This document shows positions 1 to 9,134 of a stretch of DNA of 64,000 nucleotides, in pieces. Made by a program: the position numbers and the translations under genes. Location of the stretch: NCBI GenBank assembly GCA_947476895.1, contig CANJRX010000001.1, positions 372,865-436,864 on the forward strand, read 5' to 3'. The DNA is from Fidelibacterota bacterium (GTDB taxonomy: Bacteria > Pseudomonadota > Alphaproteobacteria > Rhodospirillales > Rhodospirillaceae). Below the pieces are notes generated by a model. It saw only the letters and a list, made by a program, of their open reading frames with translations, was not told the DNA's origin and did not search any database. The first letter of the stretch is position 1. The number at the start of each line of letters is the position of its first letter.

Positions 1-668
1 CAATCCACCTTTTCTGCCAGAAGCGTCTCAACCGTGTCCCAGAACAACGGGCTATGGTTCATGTGCTTAAGGTGCGCGACTTCGTGGGCCGCCACGTAAG
101 TCAGCACGTTCGGTGGCGCCAAGATCAGCCGCCACGAAAATGAAAGTTTGCCGTCGCGCGTACAACTGCCCCAGCGCGAGCGCGTATCGCGCACGGTGAC
201 GCGTGTGATGGTCACGCCTAAGGCTTTGGCAAAGTCGTGAACGGCGGGCGTTAAAGCCTCGCGGGCTTCAACCTTCAGCCAATCGCGCAAACGCCGCGCC
301 GTATGCTCGGTGCGGCCGGTCACGAAAATCTCAGGGCCTTCGCGCCAGACGCCGCCTTTAGCTTCGGGCTTTAAGCGAATCACATGATCCACGCCGCGAA
401 AGGGAACGCTCAGGCCATCCGCAAACGCGATGCGCGGCGGCAGCCTCTCCAGGTGCTTGGCGATCCAATCTGTTTTACTCGCGAGAAACGTCATGAGCAG
501 CTTGTCACTGGCCCGTGGTGGGCGCACCAGCACGACGCAGCCGTTGATGGGGTCCACACGCAAGCTCATGCGCCGCGCGCGTGAATTGACGTCCACCACA
601 ACACGATCCGCGAGCGCGGTATCCAGAGCTTTGGCAAGTCCGGTGTGGCTAAGAAGCAGTGCGGTCAT
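1..668 (-). CDS. YgjP-type (DUF45/M48-like) metal-dependent hydrolase, 3' end cut by window
   Basis: The reading frame starts with ATG at 668 and stays open to the window edge, giving at least 222 residues, so the C-terminus is missing. Near the end it carries the zinc motif HEVAH (about residues 195-199), preceded by the family's SRWGSC block (about 164-169) and followed by HMNHSPLFW. This is the standard arrangement of YgjP-like predicted metallopeptidases. The family fold is known but the cellular substrate is not. It lies 3 nt after the YcgN-family gene on the same strand, so the two may be cotranscribed. The identification is firm; the function is family-level only. Confidence 0.88.
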   Translation of the reverse strand, partial: MTALLLSHTGLAKALDTALADRVVVDVNSRARRMSLRVDPINGCVVLVRPPRASDKLLMTFLASKTDWIAKHLERLPPRIAFADGLSVPFRGVDHVIRLKPEAKGGVWREGPEIFVTGRTEHTARRLRDWLKVEAREALTPAVHDFAKALGVTITRVTVRDTRSRWGSCTRDGKLSFSWRLILAPPNVLTYVAAHEVAHLKHMNHSPLFWDTVETLLAEKVD

Positions 669-671
669 GAC

Positions 672-1109
672 TTAGAGAATGCGCGATGTCGTGTGCTCAT
701 GCAAAGGCCCCGCATCGCGTTCCGAGATGCAGCGGCCTTGCATTGAAATGCCGGCCGTATGCACGCTGGTGGCATCACCGCTGATCAACGGATGCCAAGC
801 CGCCAAGTCCTTGCCTTCTTTGAGAAGCCGGTAAGCGCAGGTGTGCGGCAGCCAATCGATCGTCTTGAGCGAGGCGGGGGTCAGCACGACGCAGTCCGGC
901 ACCAGGGCTTTGCGCCGCGCGTAATTCCCGCAGCGGCAGCTCGTCGTATCCAACAAGCGGCACGCAACATTCGTGGGAGTCAGCGAGCCGTTCTTTTCAC
1001 GGATTTTATGCAAACAGCATTTGCCGCAGCCGTCGCACAGGCTTTCCCATTCGGCCTGACTCATTTGCTCGAGGGATTTTTCGCGCCAGAAAGCTCGAGC
1101 AGGGCTCAC
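672..1109 (-). CDS. YcgN family (UPF0260) cysteine-cluster protein
   Basis: The product has 145 residues. The N-terminal motif CDGCGKCC (about residues 26-33), with further cysteines (CRCGNY near 58, CVVL near 73), is the CxxCxxCC signature of the zinc/iron-chelating YkgJ/YcgN superfamily, and the length fits UPF0260. The biochemical role is unknown. Its ATG overlaps the stop of the upstream SCO1-like gene (ATGA-type overlap at 1106-1109), so it is translated from the same transcript as the copper chaperone. Two more distant relatives of the superfamily lie at 37.5-39.2 kb. Confidence 0.85.
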   Translation of the reverse strand: MSPARAFWREKSLEQMSQAEWESLCDGCGKCCLHKIREKNGSLTPTNVACRLLDTTSCRCGNYARRKALVPDCVVLTPASLKTIDWLPHTCAYRLLKEGKDLAAWHPLISGDATSVHTAGISMQGRCISERDAGPLHEHTTSRIL

Positions 1110-1723
1110 GAGGCGCTAAGCTGCCGCAGGCGGGCGGCGATGTCTTGCGCCGTCGCATCTTTGTCAAAGTGCGCGAGATATTTGCCGTCGCGATCCATCA
1201 GGTAGACGTAACCTGTGTGGCTCACGGTGTAGTCGCCGGTGTCTTTGCCGTCGCCGTCTTTCACCGGCACTTTGGCCGCGTAGACCTTGTAGCTTTGCGT
1301 GGCGGTCTTCACCTGTTCGGGCGTTCCCGTCAGCGCGACGAAACGCGGATGAAAGGCGGCCACATAAGCCGCCATGGCCTCCGGCGTATCGCGTTCGGGA
1401 TCGAGCGTGATGAACACTGGCTGCACATTCTCAGCAGCCGGACCGGCTTCTTCCAGCGCGTGGGTGATGATCTGCAGTGTCAGGGGGCAGATGTCAGGGC
1501 AATGGGTGAAGCCAAAGAACACCAGGCTGTAGTGGCCTTGCAGGCTCGCCTCGGTCACAGCGTTGCCTTTGGCATCCATCAGCAAGAAGGGCCCGCCGAT
1601 AGCGACCGTGCCTGTTCCGGTCACGACCTGCGGCTGCGGACGCACGCCCGGCAGATACAGCGTCAGGATCAGCGCCATCGCGCCTAGGAGGGCAACCGCA
1701 ACGGCAATACGTTTGGCGATCAT
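1106..1723 (-). CDS. SCO1/SenC family copper chaperone
   Basis: A 205-residue protein with an N-terminal membrane anchor (residues about 5-25) and a thioredoxin-like domain outside the membrane. The copper site is visible: CPDIC (C75 and C79) and the distal histidine in VSHTGY (H169). SCO proteins deliver copper to the CuA centre of cytochrome c oxidase or act as thiol reductants. The position directly after the cytochrome c maturation genes fits a role in building the respiratory chain. There are 6 nt between the ccmI stop (1730) and the ATG at 1723. All three ligand residues are present, so it should be functional. Confidence 0.92.
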   Translation of the reverse strand: MIAKRIAVAVALLGAMALILTLYLPGVRPQPQVVTGTGTVAIGGPFLLMDAKGNAVTEASLQGHYSLVFFGFTHCPDICPLTLQIITHALEEAGPAAENVQPVFITLDPERDTPEAMAAYVAAFHPRFVALTGTPEQVKTATQSYKVYAAKVPVKDGDGKDTGDYTVSHTGYVYLMDRDGKYLAHFDKDATAQDIAARLRQLSAS

Positions 1724-1729
1724 GTGGTG

Positions 1730-3130
1730 TTACTCGAGCGACTGAATGCCGCGCTCCACATAGGCCTTCAGCGGCGAGTCGGCCGGCATCGTCGCCAGCG
1801 CCTGGGTCCATGCCGCGCGGGCACCTTCTTTGTCGCCGGTGCGCACCTTCGCCAAACCAGAGACGTAGAGCGCGTCAGGTTGCTTGGGGTCCAGCTGCAG
1901 AATGCTTGCGGTGGCATCGGTCACGTATTGGGGCAGAGCGCCTTCACCGGCCACGTCAACCGTGGTCATGAGGGACGCGAGGTACTGCATGCGCGGCTCA
2001 AGATCCGTGGGCTTCAGGGCGACGGCTTTGCCATAGGCGGTCTTCGCGCCGTCGAAATTCTTGAGCACGACGTAAGAGCGGCCCAGCATCATCCAGCCGT
2101 TGTAATCATCGGGCGAAGCTTCCAGGCGCGTGGCAAGGCCCGCGACCATCTGCTCGACCTTGGCTTTGGTCTCGGGCGTCATTTCGGTGGAAGCCGCCGC
2201 TGCCGGCGGTGCACGACGCGGCGCCATGGGGCCAGCGGTCATGACGCGGGCCAGGGCCACTTCTTCGCGGGGAATGAAGTCCAGCGCGTGCTGCGGCACG
2301 ACCGTCATCGGCGGCAGGTTCGCCGTCGTGGCGACCTCGGCCATTTTCTCTTTCACCATGGTGGCCCACTGCGCTTCGGCCGGCGCGCCGTCGGTCAGCT
2401 CGCGCCAGATGGCGATGGCGTTCTGAGGTTTGCCGAGATCATTCTGTTCAATGCCGAGGTAAAACTGCGCCCGCGGTTCGCCGCGATCGATTGTCAGGGC
2501 GCGTACAAAGGCGTCGTGGCCGTCCTTGCCAACCTTGCCGTCTGCGGCAAACACTGTGGCTTCACCGAAACCGGCGTAGTTTTCAGCGTTGGGGTCCAGC
2601 TCGACAACTTTCTTAAATACGTTCACAGAATCGGTGAAGCGCCCCACCATGGCGTAGCTGCGCGCGAGCAACGTCGCGGCTTCGATGTCGTCCGGCGCTT
2701 GCGCAACGCGCGCGGCCAGCTGTTCCAACATCTGGTTCATCTCGGCTTCTTCGCCCTGCTTTTCAGCCGTTTGAATGTTGGGCGTGCCGACCTTCAGATA
2801 GATACCGGCGGCCAGCGCCGGAACAGCGACGATCAAAAGTCCGATGATCGCAACACGGCGCCAACGCGAATCTGTCGTGGGTGTTTCATTTGCTGTTGGC
2901 GCTTTTTCGACGGCCAGAATGCGGCGCTGAATTTCAAGGCGCGCAGAACCGGCTTCTTCTTCCGTGAGAACGCCGCGCTCAACGTCGCGGTCGACTTCCT
3001 TCAGCTGATCCTGGAAGACCGTGAGGTCATAGGTCGCGCGGTCGGGCGCAGCGACGGGTTTTTTCAACAACGGCCATGACAAGATGGCAATGGCCGCCAG
3101 CGCGACCAGCGCAATGATGAACCAGATCAT
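1730..3130 (-). CDS. ccmI: Cytochrome c maturation protein CcmI
   Basis: A 466-residue protein. The first transmembrane segment is at residues 1-22 and a second lies at roughly 95-115, followed by a long periplasmic region with TPR-like helical repeats (for example LLARSYAMVGRF and MMLGRSYVVLKNF). This is the CcmI/NrfG layout. CcmI binds the C-terminus of apocytochrome c and hands it to the CcmF-CcmH heme lyase. The start overlaps the end of ccmH by 4 nt, so the genes are translationally coupled. The C-terminal TPR region is well developed. Confidence 0.93.
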   Translation of the reverse strand: MIWFIIALVALAAIAILSWPLLKKPVAAPDRATYDLTVFQDQLKEVDRDVERGVLTEEEAGSARLEIQRRILAVEKAPTANETPTTDSRWRRVAIIGLLIVAVPALAAGIYLKVGTPNIQTAEKQGEEAEMNQMLEQLAARVAQAPDDIEAATLLARSYAMVGRFTDSVNVFKKVVELDPNAENYAGFGEATVFAADGKVGKDGHDAFVRALTIDRGEPRAQFYLGIEQNDLGKPQNAIAIWRELTDGAPAEAQWATMVKEKMAEVATTANLPPMTVVPQHALDFIPREEVALARVMTAGPMAPRRAPPAAAASTEMTPETKAKVEQMVAGLATRLEASPDDYNGWMMLGRSYVVLKNFDGAKTAYGKAVALKPTDLEPRMQYLASLMTTVDVAGEGALPQYVTDATASILQLDPKQPDALYVSGLAKVRTGDKEGARAAWTQALATMPADSPLKAYVERGIQSLE

Positions 3131-3603
3131 GATGCTTTATCTCCAGAATCGGAAAGGGATGCCTCAGCTAGGGAAGCAAGGGCCTGTTCTTCCTCGGGCG
3201 TCAAAGGCGCGACGGCTTGGCCGCGCAACTGCAGCCGCGAGGCCACCACAAAACCGCCGATGACGAACACGAGCAAAGGCCCGAACCATAAAATCAATGT
3301 GCTGGCCATGAAGCGCGGCTTCAACAGCACGTAATCGCCGTAACGGCTGACCATGTAATCGAGGATCTGCTGATTGGAATCTCCAGCCGTGATGCGCTCG
3401 CGCACCAGGATGCGCATATCGCGCGCGATCTCAGCATGGGATTCGTCGATGGTCTCGTTTTGACACTGTACGCAGCGAATGCCCTTGCTGACGTCGCGCG
3501 CACGGGCTTCCAGCGCAGGGTCCTTCAGCATTTCCTGCGGTTCGACGGCCAGCGCGGCGGTCGAGAGGAATAGTGTGGCGGCTAAGAGGGCGAGACGCTT
3601 CAT
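3127..3603 (-). CDS. ccmH: Cytochrome c maturation protein CcmH (CcmL type)
   Basis: I place the start at the ATG at 3603, which overlaps the ccmG stop by 4 nt, giving 158 residues. An upstream extension in the same frame is possible but would remove the signal peptide from the N-terminus. Residues 1-20 form a Sec signal peptide. The redox motif RCVQC (C44, C47) follows, then a helical domain and one transmembrane segment near residue 110. CcmH reduces the apocytochrome CXXCH cysteines and works with CcmF and CcmI in heme ligation. Confidence 0.94.
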   Translation of the reverse strand: MKRLALLAATLFLSTAALAVEPQEMLKDPALEARARDVSKGIRCVQCQNETIDESHAEIARDMRILVRERITAGDSNQQILDYMVSRYGDYVLLKPRFMASTLILWFGPLLVFVIGGFVVASRLQLRGQAVAPLTPEEEQALASLAEASLSDSGDKAS

Positions 3604-4178
3604 TTTTTCAACTGCGCGATCAGCGGGCGAATCTTGTGTTCCCAATCGGCGCGCGTGATGACGCCGTTTTGCTTGTAGCGGATCACGCCTTGTTTATCGA
3701 CCAGGAAGGTCTCGGGTGCCGCCACGACGCCGAGGGCAATCGCAGCCTTGCTGGCGGGGTCTTGGCCAACGCGGGTGTAGGGGTCGCCGTTCTTTGCGAG
3801 CCAGCCGAGGCTCTTGGCCGGCTCGTCGCGCCAGGCGATGCCGTGAATAGGCACTTCGCCGGTCGCAGCGATTTCCATCAGCACCGGGTGTTCGTAGGCG
3901 CAGGCGACGCACCATGATCCCCAGACGTTGATCAGGCTGACTTCGCCGTTCAGATCATTGCGGCTTAAGGCCTGGCCACGACCGGGCAAAGCCTGCAGAT
4001 CGAAATCGGGGATGGGCGTTGAGATCAGCACGGTAGGTAAAAGCTTCGGATCGACCGCGCCGGTTTCGATGTCGAGCAGGCGCTTCACGAACACGCCGCC
4101 CAAGGCCAGGATCGCGACCAAGGGGATGACGTAGGGCCAGCGTTTTGGCGCGGGCGCTGTGGCGGGCGTCTCAGCCAT
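3600..4178 (-). CDS. ccmG: Thiol:disulfide interchange protein CcmG/DsbE
   Basis: A 192-residue protein from the ATG at 4178, 2 nt after the ccmF stop; longer in-frame starts run into ccmF and are not needed. An N-terminal membrane anchor (about residues 14-33) precedes a thioredoxin fold with the active site WCVAC (C90, C93). Membrane-tethered CcmG keeps CcmH and apocytochrome thiols reduced in the periplasm. The central dipeptide VA is unusual but compatible with the variable WCxxC of this family. The gene ends in a 4-nt overlap with ccmH. Confidence 0.94.
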   Translation of the reverse strand: MAETPATAPAPKRWPYVIPLVAILALGGVFVKRLLDIETGAVDPKLLPTVLISTPIPDFDLQALPGRGQALSRNDLNGEVSLINVWGSWCVACAYEHPVLMEIAATGEVPIHGIAWRDEPAKSLGWLAKNGDPYTRVGQDPASKAAIALGVVAAPETFLVDKQGVIRYKQNGVITRADWEHKIRPLIAQLKK

Positions 4179-4180
4179 GA

Positions 4181-6175
4181 TTATTCCGCTGCCGCCGGCA
4201 AGGCAGCGCCGGTGCTTATGGCCGCGCGCTGCGGCGCGCCGACGCGGTGTCTGCGGTCGGTGAGCGACACCAGGCCGCCCAACGCCATCAGCAACACGCC
4301 GTACCACAGGAAGGGCGTCATAGGCTCATAGTAGAAGCGTGTGGTGAAGGACTCCGTAGCACCTTGGGCTTCGCCCAAGACAGCGTGCAGGTCAGCGCCG
4401 AACGTGGTGTGCACGTTGGTATAGGACAATTGCTGCGGCGGATCGCTGTACATGCGCAGTTCCGGATGCATGGTGGTGACGGTCTTGCCGTTCTTCGCTA
4501 CCAGCATCGTCGCTTGGCCCGCTTCGTAGTTGGGGCCTTGCACCATTTTCACGCCTTCAAAGGTGATCGTGAAACCGCCGATCTCGACGCTTTGACCAGC
4601 CGACATCGTCTGAATGCGTTCTTGTTTCCAAGCACAAGATCCGCTGACGCCAGCAATCAGCAACGCCATGCCAAAGTGAGCCAGGGTCATGCCGTGGGCA
4701 GCACGCGGCAGATTACCGATGCGCGCAAAGGCTCCGGACTTTGTCAGCTTCACGCGGTCGGCCCATTCGCTCAAGGTCGCAAGGCCAAGCCACATCGCTG
4801 TGCCGAGGCCAATCGCGCCGCCAACGTCGGCGACGCTAGCCGCGCCATTGATGAGCAGTGAGAGCGCCACCATAGCCACAGCACCGCCGGCTGCGACTTT
4901 CACGCGGGCGAGAGCGCCGGCGAGATCACCGCGCTTCCAGGCGAGGCGCGGACCAAAGCCCAAGAGCAACACCAAGGGCACCATCAACGGAATGAACACG
5001 CCGTTGAAGTACGGTGCGCCTACGGAAATTTTGTTGTCCGTCAGCACTTCGAACACCAGCGGATACAACGTGCCCAACAGCACTGTCGCCGCGCCGGTAG
5101 CCAGCAGCAGGTTGTTGATCAGCAAGCCGCCTTCGCGGCTGATGGGTGCGAACAAGCCGCCCACTTGCAGACGCGGCGCGCGGATGGCGTACAGCGTCAA
5201 CGACCCGCCGATGGCGATGGCGAGCAGTGTGAGAATGAACACGCCGCGTGTCGGGTCGGCGGCGAAGGCGTGCACGGACGTGATCACGCCCGAACGCACG
5301 ATGAAGGTACCCAGCATCGAGAGCGAGAAGGTGATGATGGCCAGCAAGATGGTCCAGCTTTTCAAAGCTTCGCGCTTTTCGACCACGATGGCCGAATGCA
5401 GCAGCGCTGTGCCGGTCAGCCACGGAATGAACGAGGCGTTCTCGACCGGGTCCCAGAACCAATAGCCGCCCCAGCCCAGCGTGTAATAGGCCCACCAGCT
5501 ACCAAGGCCGATGCCGAAGGTCAGAAATAACCATGCCGCCAAAGTCCACGGGCGCACCCAGCGCGCCCAGGCAGCATCGACGCGGCCTTCGATCAGCGCG
5601 GCGACGGCGAAGGAGAAGGCCATCGAGAAGCCGACATAGCCCAGGTAGAGCATGGGCGGATGAATAGCCAAGCCGGGGTCTTGCAGCTGCGGGTTCAAGC
5701 CCATGCCGTTTTCGGGCACGGGGAAAATGCGCAGGAAGGGGTTCGAGGTGAACAGAATGAACGCGATGAAGCCGACGCTGATCATGCCTTGCACGGCCAG
5801 GGCGCGGGCTTTCAAGGTCGGCGGCAGATTGCCGCCAAAGGCCGCGACACTCGCGCCGTAAATCGCCAGGATGCTGACCCACATCACCAGCGAACCTTCG
5901 TGATTGCCCCAGACGCCACTGATTTTATAGATCAGCGGTTTGGTCGTATGAGAGTTCTGATAGACCGCGACGACGGAGAAGTCAGACGTCACGAACGCAT
6001 ACATCAGCGTGAAGAAGGCGGTGAGCACTAACACTAATTGCAGCAGCGCTGCAGGCTTCGCCACGCCCATCAGAGCCGCGCTGCCGCGGGCCGCGCCGAC
6101 CATCGGCACAATCGATTGCACCAAGGCCACGACGAGGGCGAGGACGAGCGAAAAATGCCCAAGCTCGATGATCAT
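4181..6175 (-). CDS. ccmF: Heme lyase CcmF
   Basis: A 664-residue polytopic membrane protein of the usual CcmF length. It carries the tryptophan-rich WWD heme-handling motif (GGYWFWDPVENASF, about residues 235-248) and a C-terminal periplasmic domain before the last membrane segment. CcmF receives heme from holo-CcmE and, with CcmH and CcmI, forms the thioether bonds. It lies between ccmE and ccmG in one minus-strand operon. I see no sign of damage. Confidence 0.96.
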   Translation of the reverse strand: MIIELGHFSLVLALVVALVQSIVPMVGAARGSAALMGVAKPAALLQLVLVLTAFFTLMYAFVTSDFSVVAVYQNSHTTKPLIYKISGVWGNHEGSLVMWVSILAIYGASVAAFGGNLPPTLKARALAVQGMISVGFIAFILFTSNPFLRIFPVPENGMGLNPQLQDPGLAIHPPMLYLGYVGFSMAFSFAVAALIEGRVDAAWARWVRPWTLAAWLFLTFGIGLGSWWAYYTLGWGGYWFWDPVENASFIPWLTGTALLHSAIVVEKREALKSWTILLAIITFSLSMLGTFIVRSGVITSVHAFAADPTRGVFILTLLAIAIGGSLTLYAIRAPRLQVGGLFAPISREGGLLINNLLLATGAATVLLGTLYPLVFEVLTDNKISVGAPYFNGVFIPLMVPLVLLLGFGPRLAWKRGDLAGALARVKVAAGGAVAMVALSLLINGAASVADVGGAIGLGTAMWLGLATLSEWADRVKLTKSGAFARIGNLPRAAHGMTLAHFGMALLIAGVSGSCAWKQERIQTMSAGQSVEIGGFTITFEGVKMVQGPNYEAGQATMLVAKNGKTVTTMHPELRMYSDPPQQLSYTNVHTTFGADLHAVLGEAQGATESFTTRFYYEPMTPFLWYGVLLMALGGLVSLTDRRHRVGAPQRAAISTGAALPAAAE

Positions 6176-6205
6176 ACTTTTATTCCTGCGGTCTATTCTT
6201 GCGGT

Positions 6206-6703
6206 CTATTCTGACGTGGGCGCGGTCGAGACCGGCTTCACGCCTTGCGCGACCGGCGCGCCGTCTTTTCCCGTGCCTTCTTGCCAGCGCCCGCTTTTCT
6301 TCAAGGCGTCAGCCACTTCGCGCGGCATGTATTTTTCGTCGTGCTTCGCAAGCACTTCGCTCGCAACAAAGGTGCCGTCGTTTTCAATCTTGCCTTCGGC
6401 GATGATGCCTTGGCCTTCGCGGAACAGATCGGGCAACAGGCCAACGTATTTGATGTGCAGCGTATTCGTCATGTCGGTGACGGCGAAGGAAACATTCTCG
6501 CCGTCCTTCACCACGCTGCCTTCTTCCACCAAGCCACCAACACGGAAGCGCTGCGTCGGATTGATTTTGCCTTCAGCAACGTCGGTGGGGCTGCGGAAGA
6601 AAACGATGTTGTCTTGGAACGCGGTTAGCACCAAAGCCGTACCAACGCCGAGACCCAAGAGACCCAGGATCACAAAATAAAGGCGACGTTTTTTACGGGT
6701 CAT
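6206..6703 (-). CDS. ccmE: Heme chaperone CcmE
   Basis: A 165-residue protein with an N-terminal anchor (about residues 8-27) and an OB-fold periplasmic domain. The covalent heme-binding histidine is in the HDEKY motif (H121, with Y125 as axial ligand), as in classical CcmE. It carries heme from the CcmABCD complex to CcmF. The start overlaps the ccmD stop by 4 nt. The short acidic/Thr-rich tail after the MPREV segment is variable in the family. Confidence 0.96.
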   Translation of the reverse strand: MTRKKRRLYFVILGLLGLGVGTALVLTAFQDNIVFFRSPTDVAEGKINPTQRFRVGGLVEEGSVVKDGENVSFAVTDMTNTLHIKYVGLLPDLFREGQGIIAEGKIENDGTFVASEVLAKHDEKYMPREVADALKKSGRWQEGTGKDGAPVAQGVKPVSTAPTSE

Positions 6704-6867
6704 GCGCCATCTCCGCGTCTAGCAGATTTAAGGGCTTCGAACTCGCGCGTGCGCGCGTTTAAGCCGCGCAATGTCGTGACAAGAACGCCGACGAGGCCAA
6801 GGGTCACCAAGCCATAGCAGGGCCAAATCCAAGCCGCGTATCCGCCCATGTTGAAATATTCGGCCAT
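6700..6867 (-). CDS. ccmD: Heme exporter accessory protein CcmD
   Basis: Starting at the ATG at 6867, 4 nt after the ccmC stop, this gives 55 residues, the normal CcmD size. The sequence begins MAEYFNMGGYAAWIW, which is the family's hallmark start, followed by one transmembrane helix and a charged cytoplasmic tail. CcmD helps release holo-CcmE from the CcmABC complex. A longer in-frame start would overlap ccmC and lacks family support. Confidence 0.92.
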   Translation of the reverse strand: MAEYFNMGGYAAWIWPCYGLVTLGLVGVLVTTLRGLNARTREFEALKSARRGDGA

Positions 6868-6871
6868 AGGG

Positions 6872-7627
6872 TTACTCCGCTGCCTGACCAAGCGCGTCAC
6901 CGACGGCGGCTTGGCTCAAGCGCGCGTTCCGGATTTTCGCCGCCAGCAATTCGCTGCGCAGGCGCAAGATCAGAACCGCGAAGAAATACATCGTGAAGGC
7001 GCCGAGCATGACGAACAGCGGCAGCAAGATCGATCCGTCGACGGATGATTTAACGCCGTCACCGCCCAGCTTCATGATCGACGGCTGGTGCAATGTGTTC
7101 CACCACGTCACCGAGAAGTGGATGATCGGGATGTTGATCGAACCGACCAGGCACAAGATGGCAGCGGCTTTATCGCCGCGCTCGGAATCCTCAAAGGCAT
7201 CACCCAGCGCGAGATAGCCGAGATAAAGGAAAAACAAAATCAGGAAAGAGGTCAGGCGCGCATCCCAGACCCAGAACGTGCCCCACATGGGTTGGCCCCA
7301 GAGCATGCCGGTGACCAGCGCAAGGCCTGTGAATACCGCGCCCATGGGCGCTGCGGCTTTGGCGGTCAAATTCGCTATGGGATGACGCCAGATCAGAAAG
7401 GCCGCGCTGCCGCCGGCCATGGTGCCGTAGACCATCAAGGCGAGCCACGCCGATGGCACGTGGATGTACATGATGCGCACGGTCTCGCCCTGCTGGTAGT
7501 CGGGCGGCGAGGTGACCAACGCGATCGGCAAGCCGATCACAAACAGAATCACCGCGAGCCCCGCCACCCATGGAAAGATGGCGTTGGCGATGCGCATGAA
7601 CTGCGTCGGGTTGGCGAACCTGTGCAC
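6872..7627 (-). CDS. ccmC: Heme transporter/ligase CcmC
   Basis: A 251-residue, six-helix membrane protein with the WWD-type motif (GTFWVWDARLTS) and flanking conserved histidine regions (HVPSAW and WWNTLHQP). CcmC attaches heme to CcmE. It opens the ccmCDEFGHI part of the cluster. The 176 nt between it and ccmB leave room for a separate promoter, so the transcription unit may start here rather than at ccmA. Confidence 0.95.
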   Translation of the reverse strand: MHRFANPTQFMRIANAIFPWVAGLAVILFVIGLPIALVTSPPDYQQGETVRIMYIHVPSAWLALMVYGTMAGGSAAFLIWRHPIANLTAKAAAPMGAVFTGLALVTGMLWGQPMWGTFWVWDARLTSFLILFFLYLGYLALGDAFEDSERGDKAAAILCLVGSINIPIIHFSVTWWNTLHQPSIMKLGGDGVKSSVDGSILLPLFVMLGAFTMYFFAVLILRLRSELLAAKIRNARLSQAAVGDALGQAAE

Positions 7628-7803
7628 GGATTTTCCTCGGCCAGCCTACTTAAAAAGTGCCGTTGGTTTATCGCAGGCGGTCTAGAGCCGCCACAGTTAA
7701 TAGCAGTCTTAAATATAGGCCCTTTGCAGGCGATTCCGAGCGTCTTCAAGGTTTTGAATCGTATACAGTTTGTAACCTTGGCTTCAGCCGGAAATTCGAG
7801 CTG
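7628..7803. other. Gap between ccmB and ccmC
   Basis: This is the only sizeable gap in the ccm cluster. It holds an imperfect hairpin (GGCGG and CCGCC arms around 7676-7694) and AT-rich stretches. I could not identify a promoter with confidence. It may mark an internal start for ccmC or partial termination after ccmAB. Confidence 0.3.
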
Positions 7804-8463
7804 TTACTCGGCCGCTTGCCGCAGTGCAGCAGAGGCCGCCCAGGGGCACAATGTGAGCGCCAAAATGGCGAAGCCGGCGAGGATCAGCGGTGTCACCGGC
7901 ACGCCTGTGATGGCGCCTTCAATCACCGCCGTGCCGAAGATCAAAACCGGGATGTAAAGCGGCAGCACCAGCAGCGACAACAACACGCCGCCGCGCCGTG
8001 TCCCCAACACCAGCGCCGCACCAACTGCGCCCACCAAACTCACCGTCGGTGTTCCGAGCAACAACGCCAACATCAAAGGCACGTAGCCTTCCGCCGGCAG
8101 ATGCAATGTCACGGCCAGAACGGGTGACATGATGATGAGCGGTACGCCCGTCGTCAGCCAATGCGCGGTGACTTTTGCGAGCACAACAACGGGTAACGGC
8201 GCGCCGCTCAAGATGAGTTGGTCGAGCGTGCCATCTTCAAAATCGACTGTAAAAATGCGGTCTAATGACAATAGGGCCGCGAGCAACGCCGTCACCCACA
8301 CCACGCCCGGCGCGATGCGCGCGAGGATGTTGGCCTCGGGTCCGATGCCGAAAGGAAACAACACGGTGGCGATGGCGAAGAACGCAATCACGGTCAGGCT
8401 GTCGGCGCTCTGACGAAGTGCGAGACGCAAATCGCGCGCGAGAACGGTCGTGAAGACGCTCAT
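7804..8463 (-). CDS. ccmB: Heme exporter permease CcmB
   Basis: A 219-residue membrane protein with six predicted helices and the family's early RDLRLALR segment and central FEDGTLDQL motif. CcmB is the permease partner of the CcmA ATPase in the CcmABCD complex that releases heme-loaded CcmE. The ATG at 8463 overlaps the ccmA stop by 4 nt, so the two are coupled. Confidence 0.94.
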   Translation of the reverse strand: MSVFTTVLARDLRLALRQSADSLTVIAFFAIATVLFPFGIGPEANILARIAPGVVWVTALLAALLSLDRIFTVDFEDGTLDQLILSGAPLPVVVLAKVTAHWLTTGVPLIIMSPVLAVTLHLPAEGYVPLMLALLLGTPTVSLVGAVGAALVLGTRRGGVLLSLLVLPLYIPVLIFGTAVIEGAITGVPVTPLILAGFAILALTLCPWAASAALRQAAE

Positions 8464-9134
8464 TCTTCTTCACTCCAGTGCGCCGCCGTCGTGGGCGTGA
8501 ACGCACCGACATCTAGCGTCATGCCATCATCGACAAAGGCCGAACCGTGACTGGCAATCACCACTTGGCCGCCGCTGGCGCGGTGATCGGCGATGGCGCG
8601 GGCGAGGGCGGCGAGCGAGGCGTCGTCGAGGGCATTGCCGGGCTCATCCAGCAGCCACAATGGGGCAGGGGCCACCAGTAGACGAGACAGCGCTAAGCGG
8701 TGGCGTTGGCCAGCCGAAAGCAAGCGCGCCGGAAAGGTCTCAAACCTTTTCAAATCAAAGGCTTGTAATGATTTTTGGAGCGCGGATTCGTTGGTTTTCC
8801 CGGCCCAGAGCGACATCCAAAACGACAGGTTTTCGGCGACCGTAAGGGCGGGTTTCACGGCGTCCAGGTGGGTGACAAACCTGAGCCGCGCCGCATGGGC
8901 GTCGGGATCGTCGATGGCCTGTCCGTCCCAGGCCAAATGTCCGGCGGAAGAGGGCGTCAGCCCCGCCATCAACCGCAGCAAAGTGGTTTTGCCACTGCCG
9001 TTATGACCGCGCAGAATCAGCGCACCGCCCGGCGGCACCGCGAAATGAAGCCCTGCGAACACCAAGCGTCCGCCGCGGCGGCAGCTCAAGTTGGCGCCCG
9101 AAAAGGTCTGCGCTGTGAAGGTTTTCTCGACCAT
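8460..9134 (-). CDS. ccmA: Heme exporter ATP-binding protein CcmA
   Basis: An ABC ATPase of 224 residues from the ATG at 9134. A second ATG at 9146 is equally possible, and neither has a clear Shine-Dalgarno sequence. Walker A is GHNGSGKT (about 43-50), the signature is LSAGQRHRLALSRLL, and Walker B is LWLLDEP. ATP hydrolysis by CcmAB drives release of holo-CcmE. It is the first gene of the minus-strand cluster and is divergent from acnA. Confidence 0.93.
   Translation of the reverse strand: MVEKTFTAQTFSGANLSCRRGGRLVFAGLHFAVPPGGALILRGHNGSGKTTLLRLMAGLTPSSAGHLAWDGQAIDDPDAHAARLRFVTHLDAVKPALTVAENLSFWMSLWAGKTNESALQKSLQAFDLKRFETFPARLLSAGQRHRLALSRLLVAPAPLWLLDEPGNALDDASLAALARAIADHRASGGQVVIASHGSAFVDDGMTLDVGAFTPTTAAHWSEEE

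Noticed and set aside
1724-3079. A 451-residue plus-strand open frame opposite ccmI
   Set aside because: It is the antisense shadow of a certain gene; its Arg/His-rich composition arises from the third-position GC bias.
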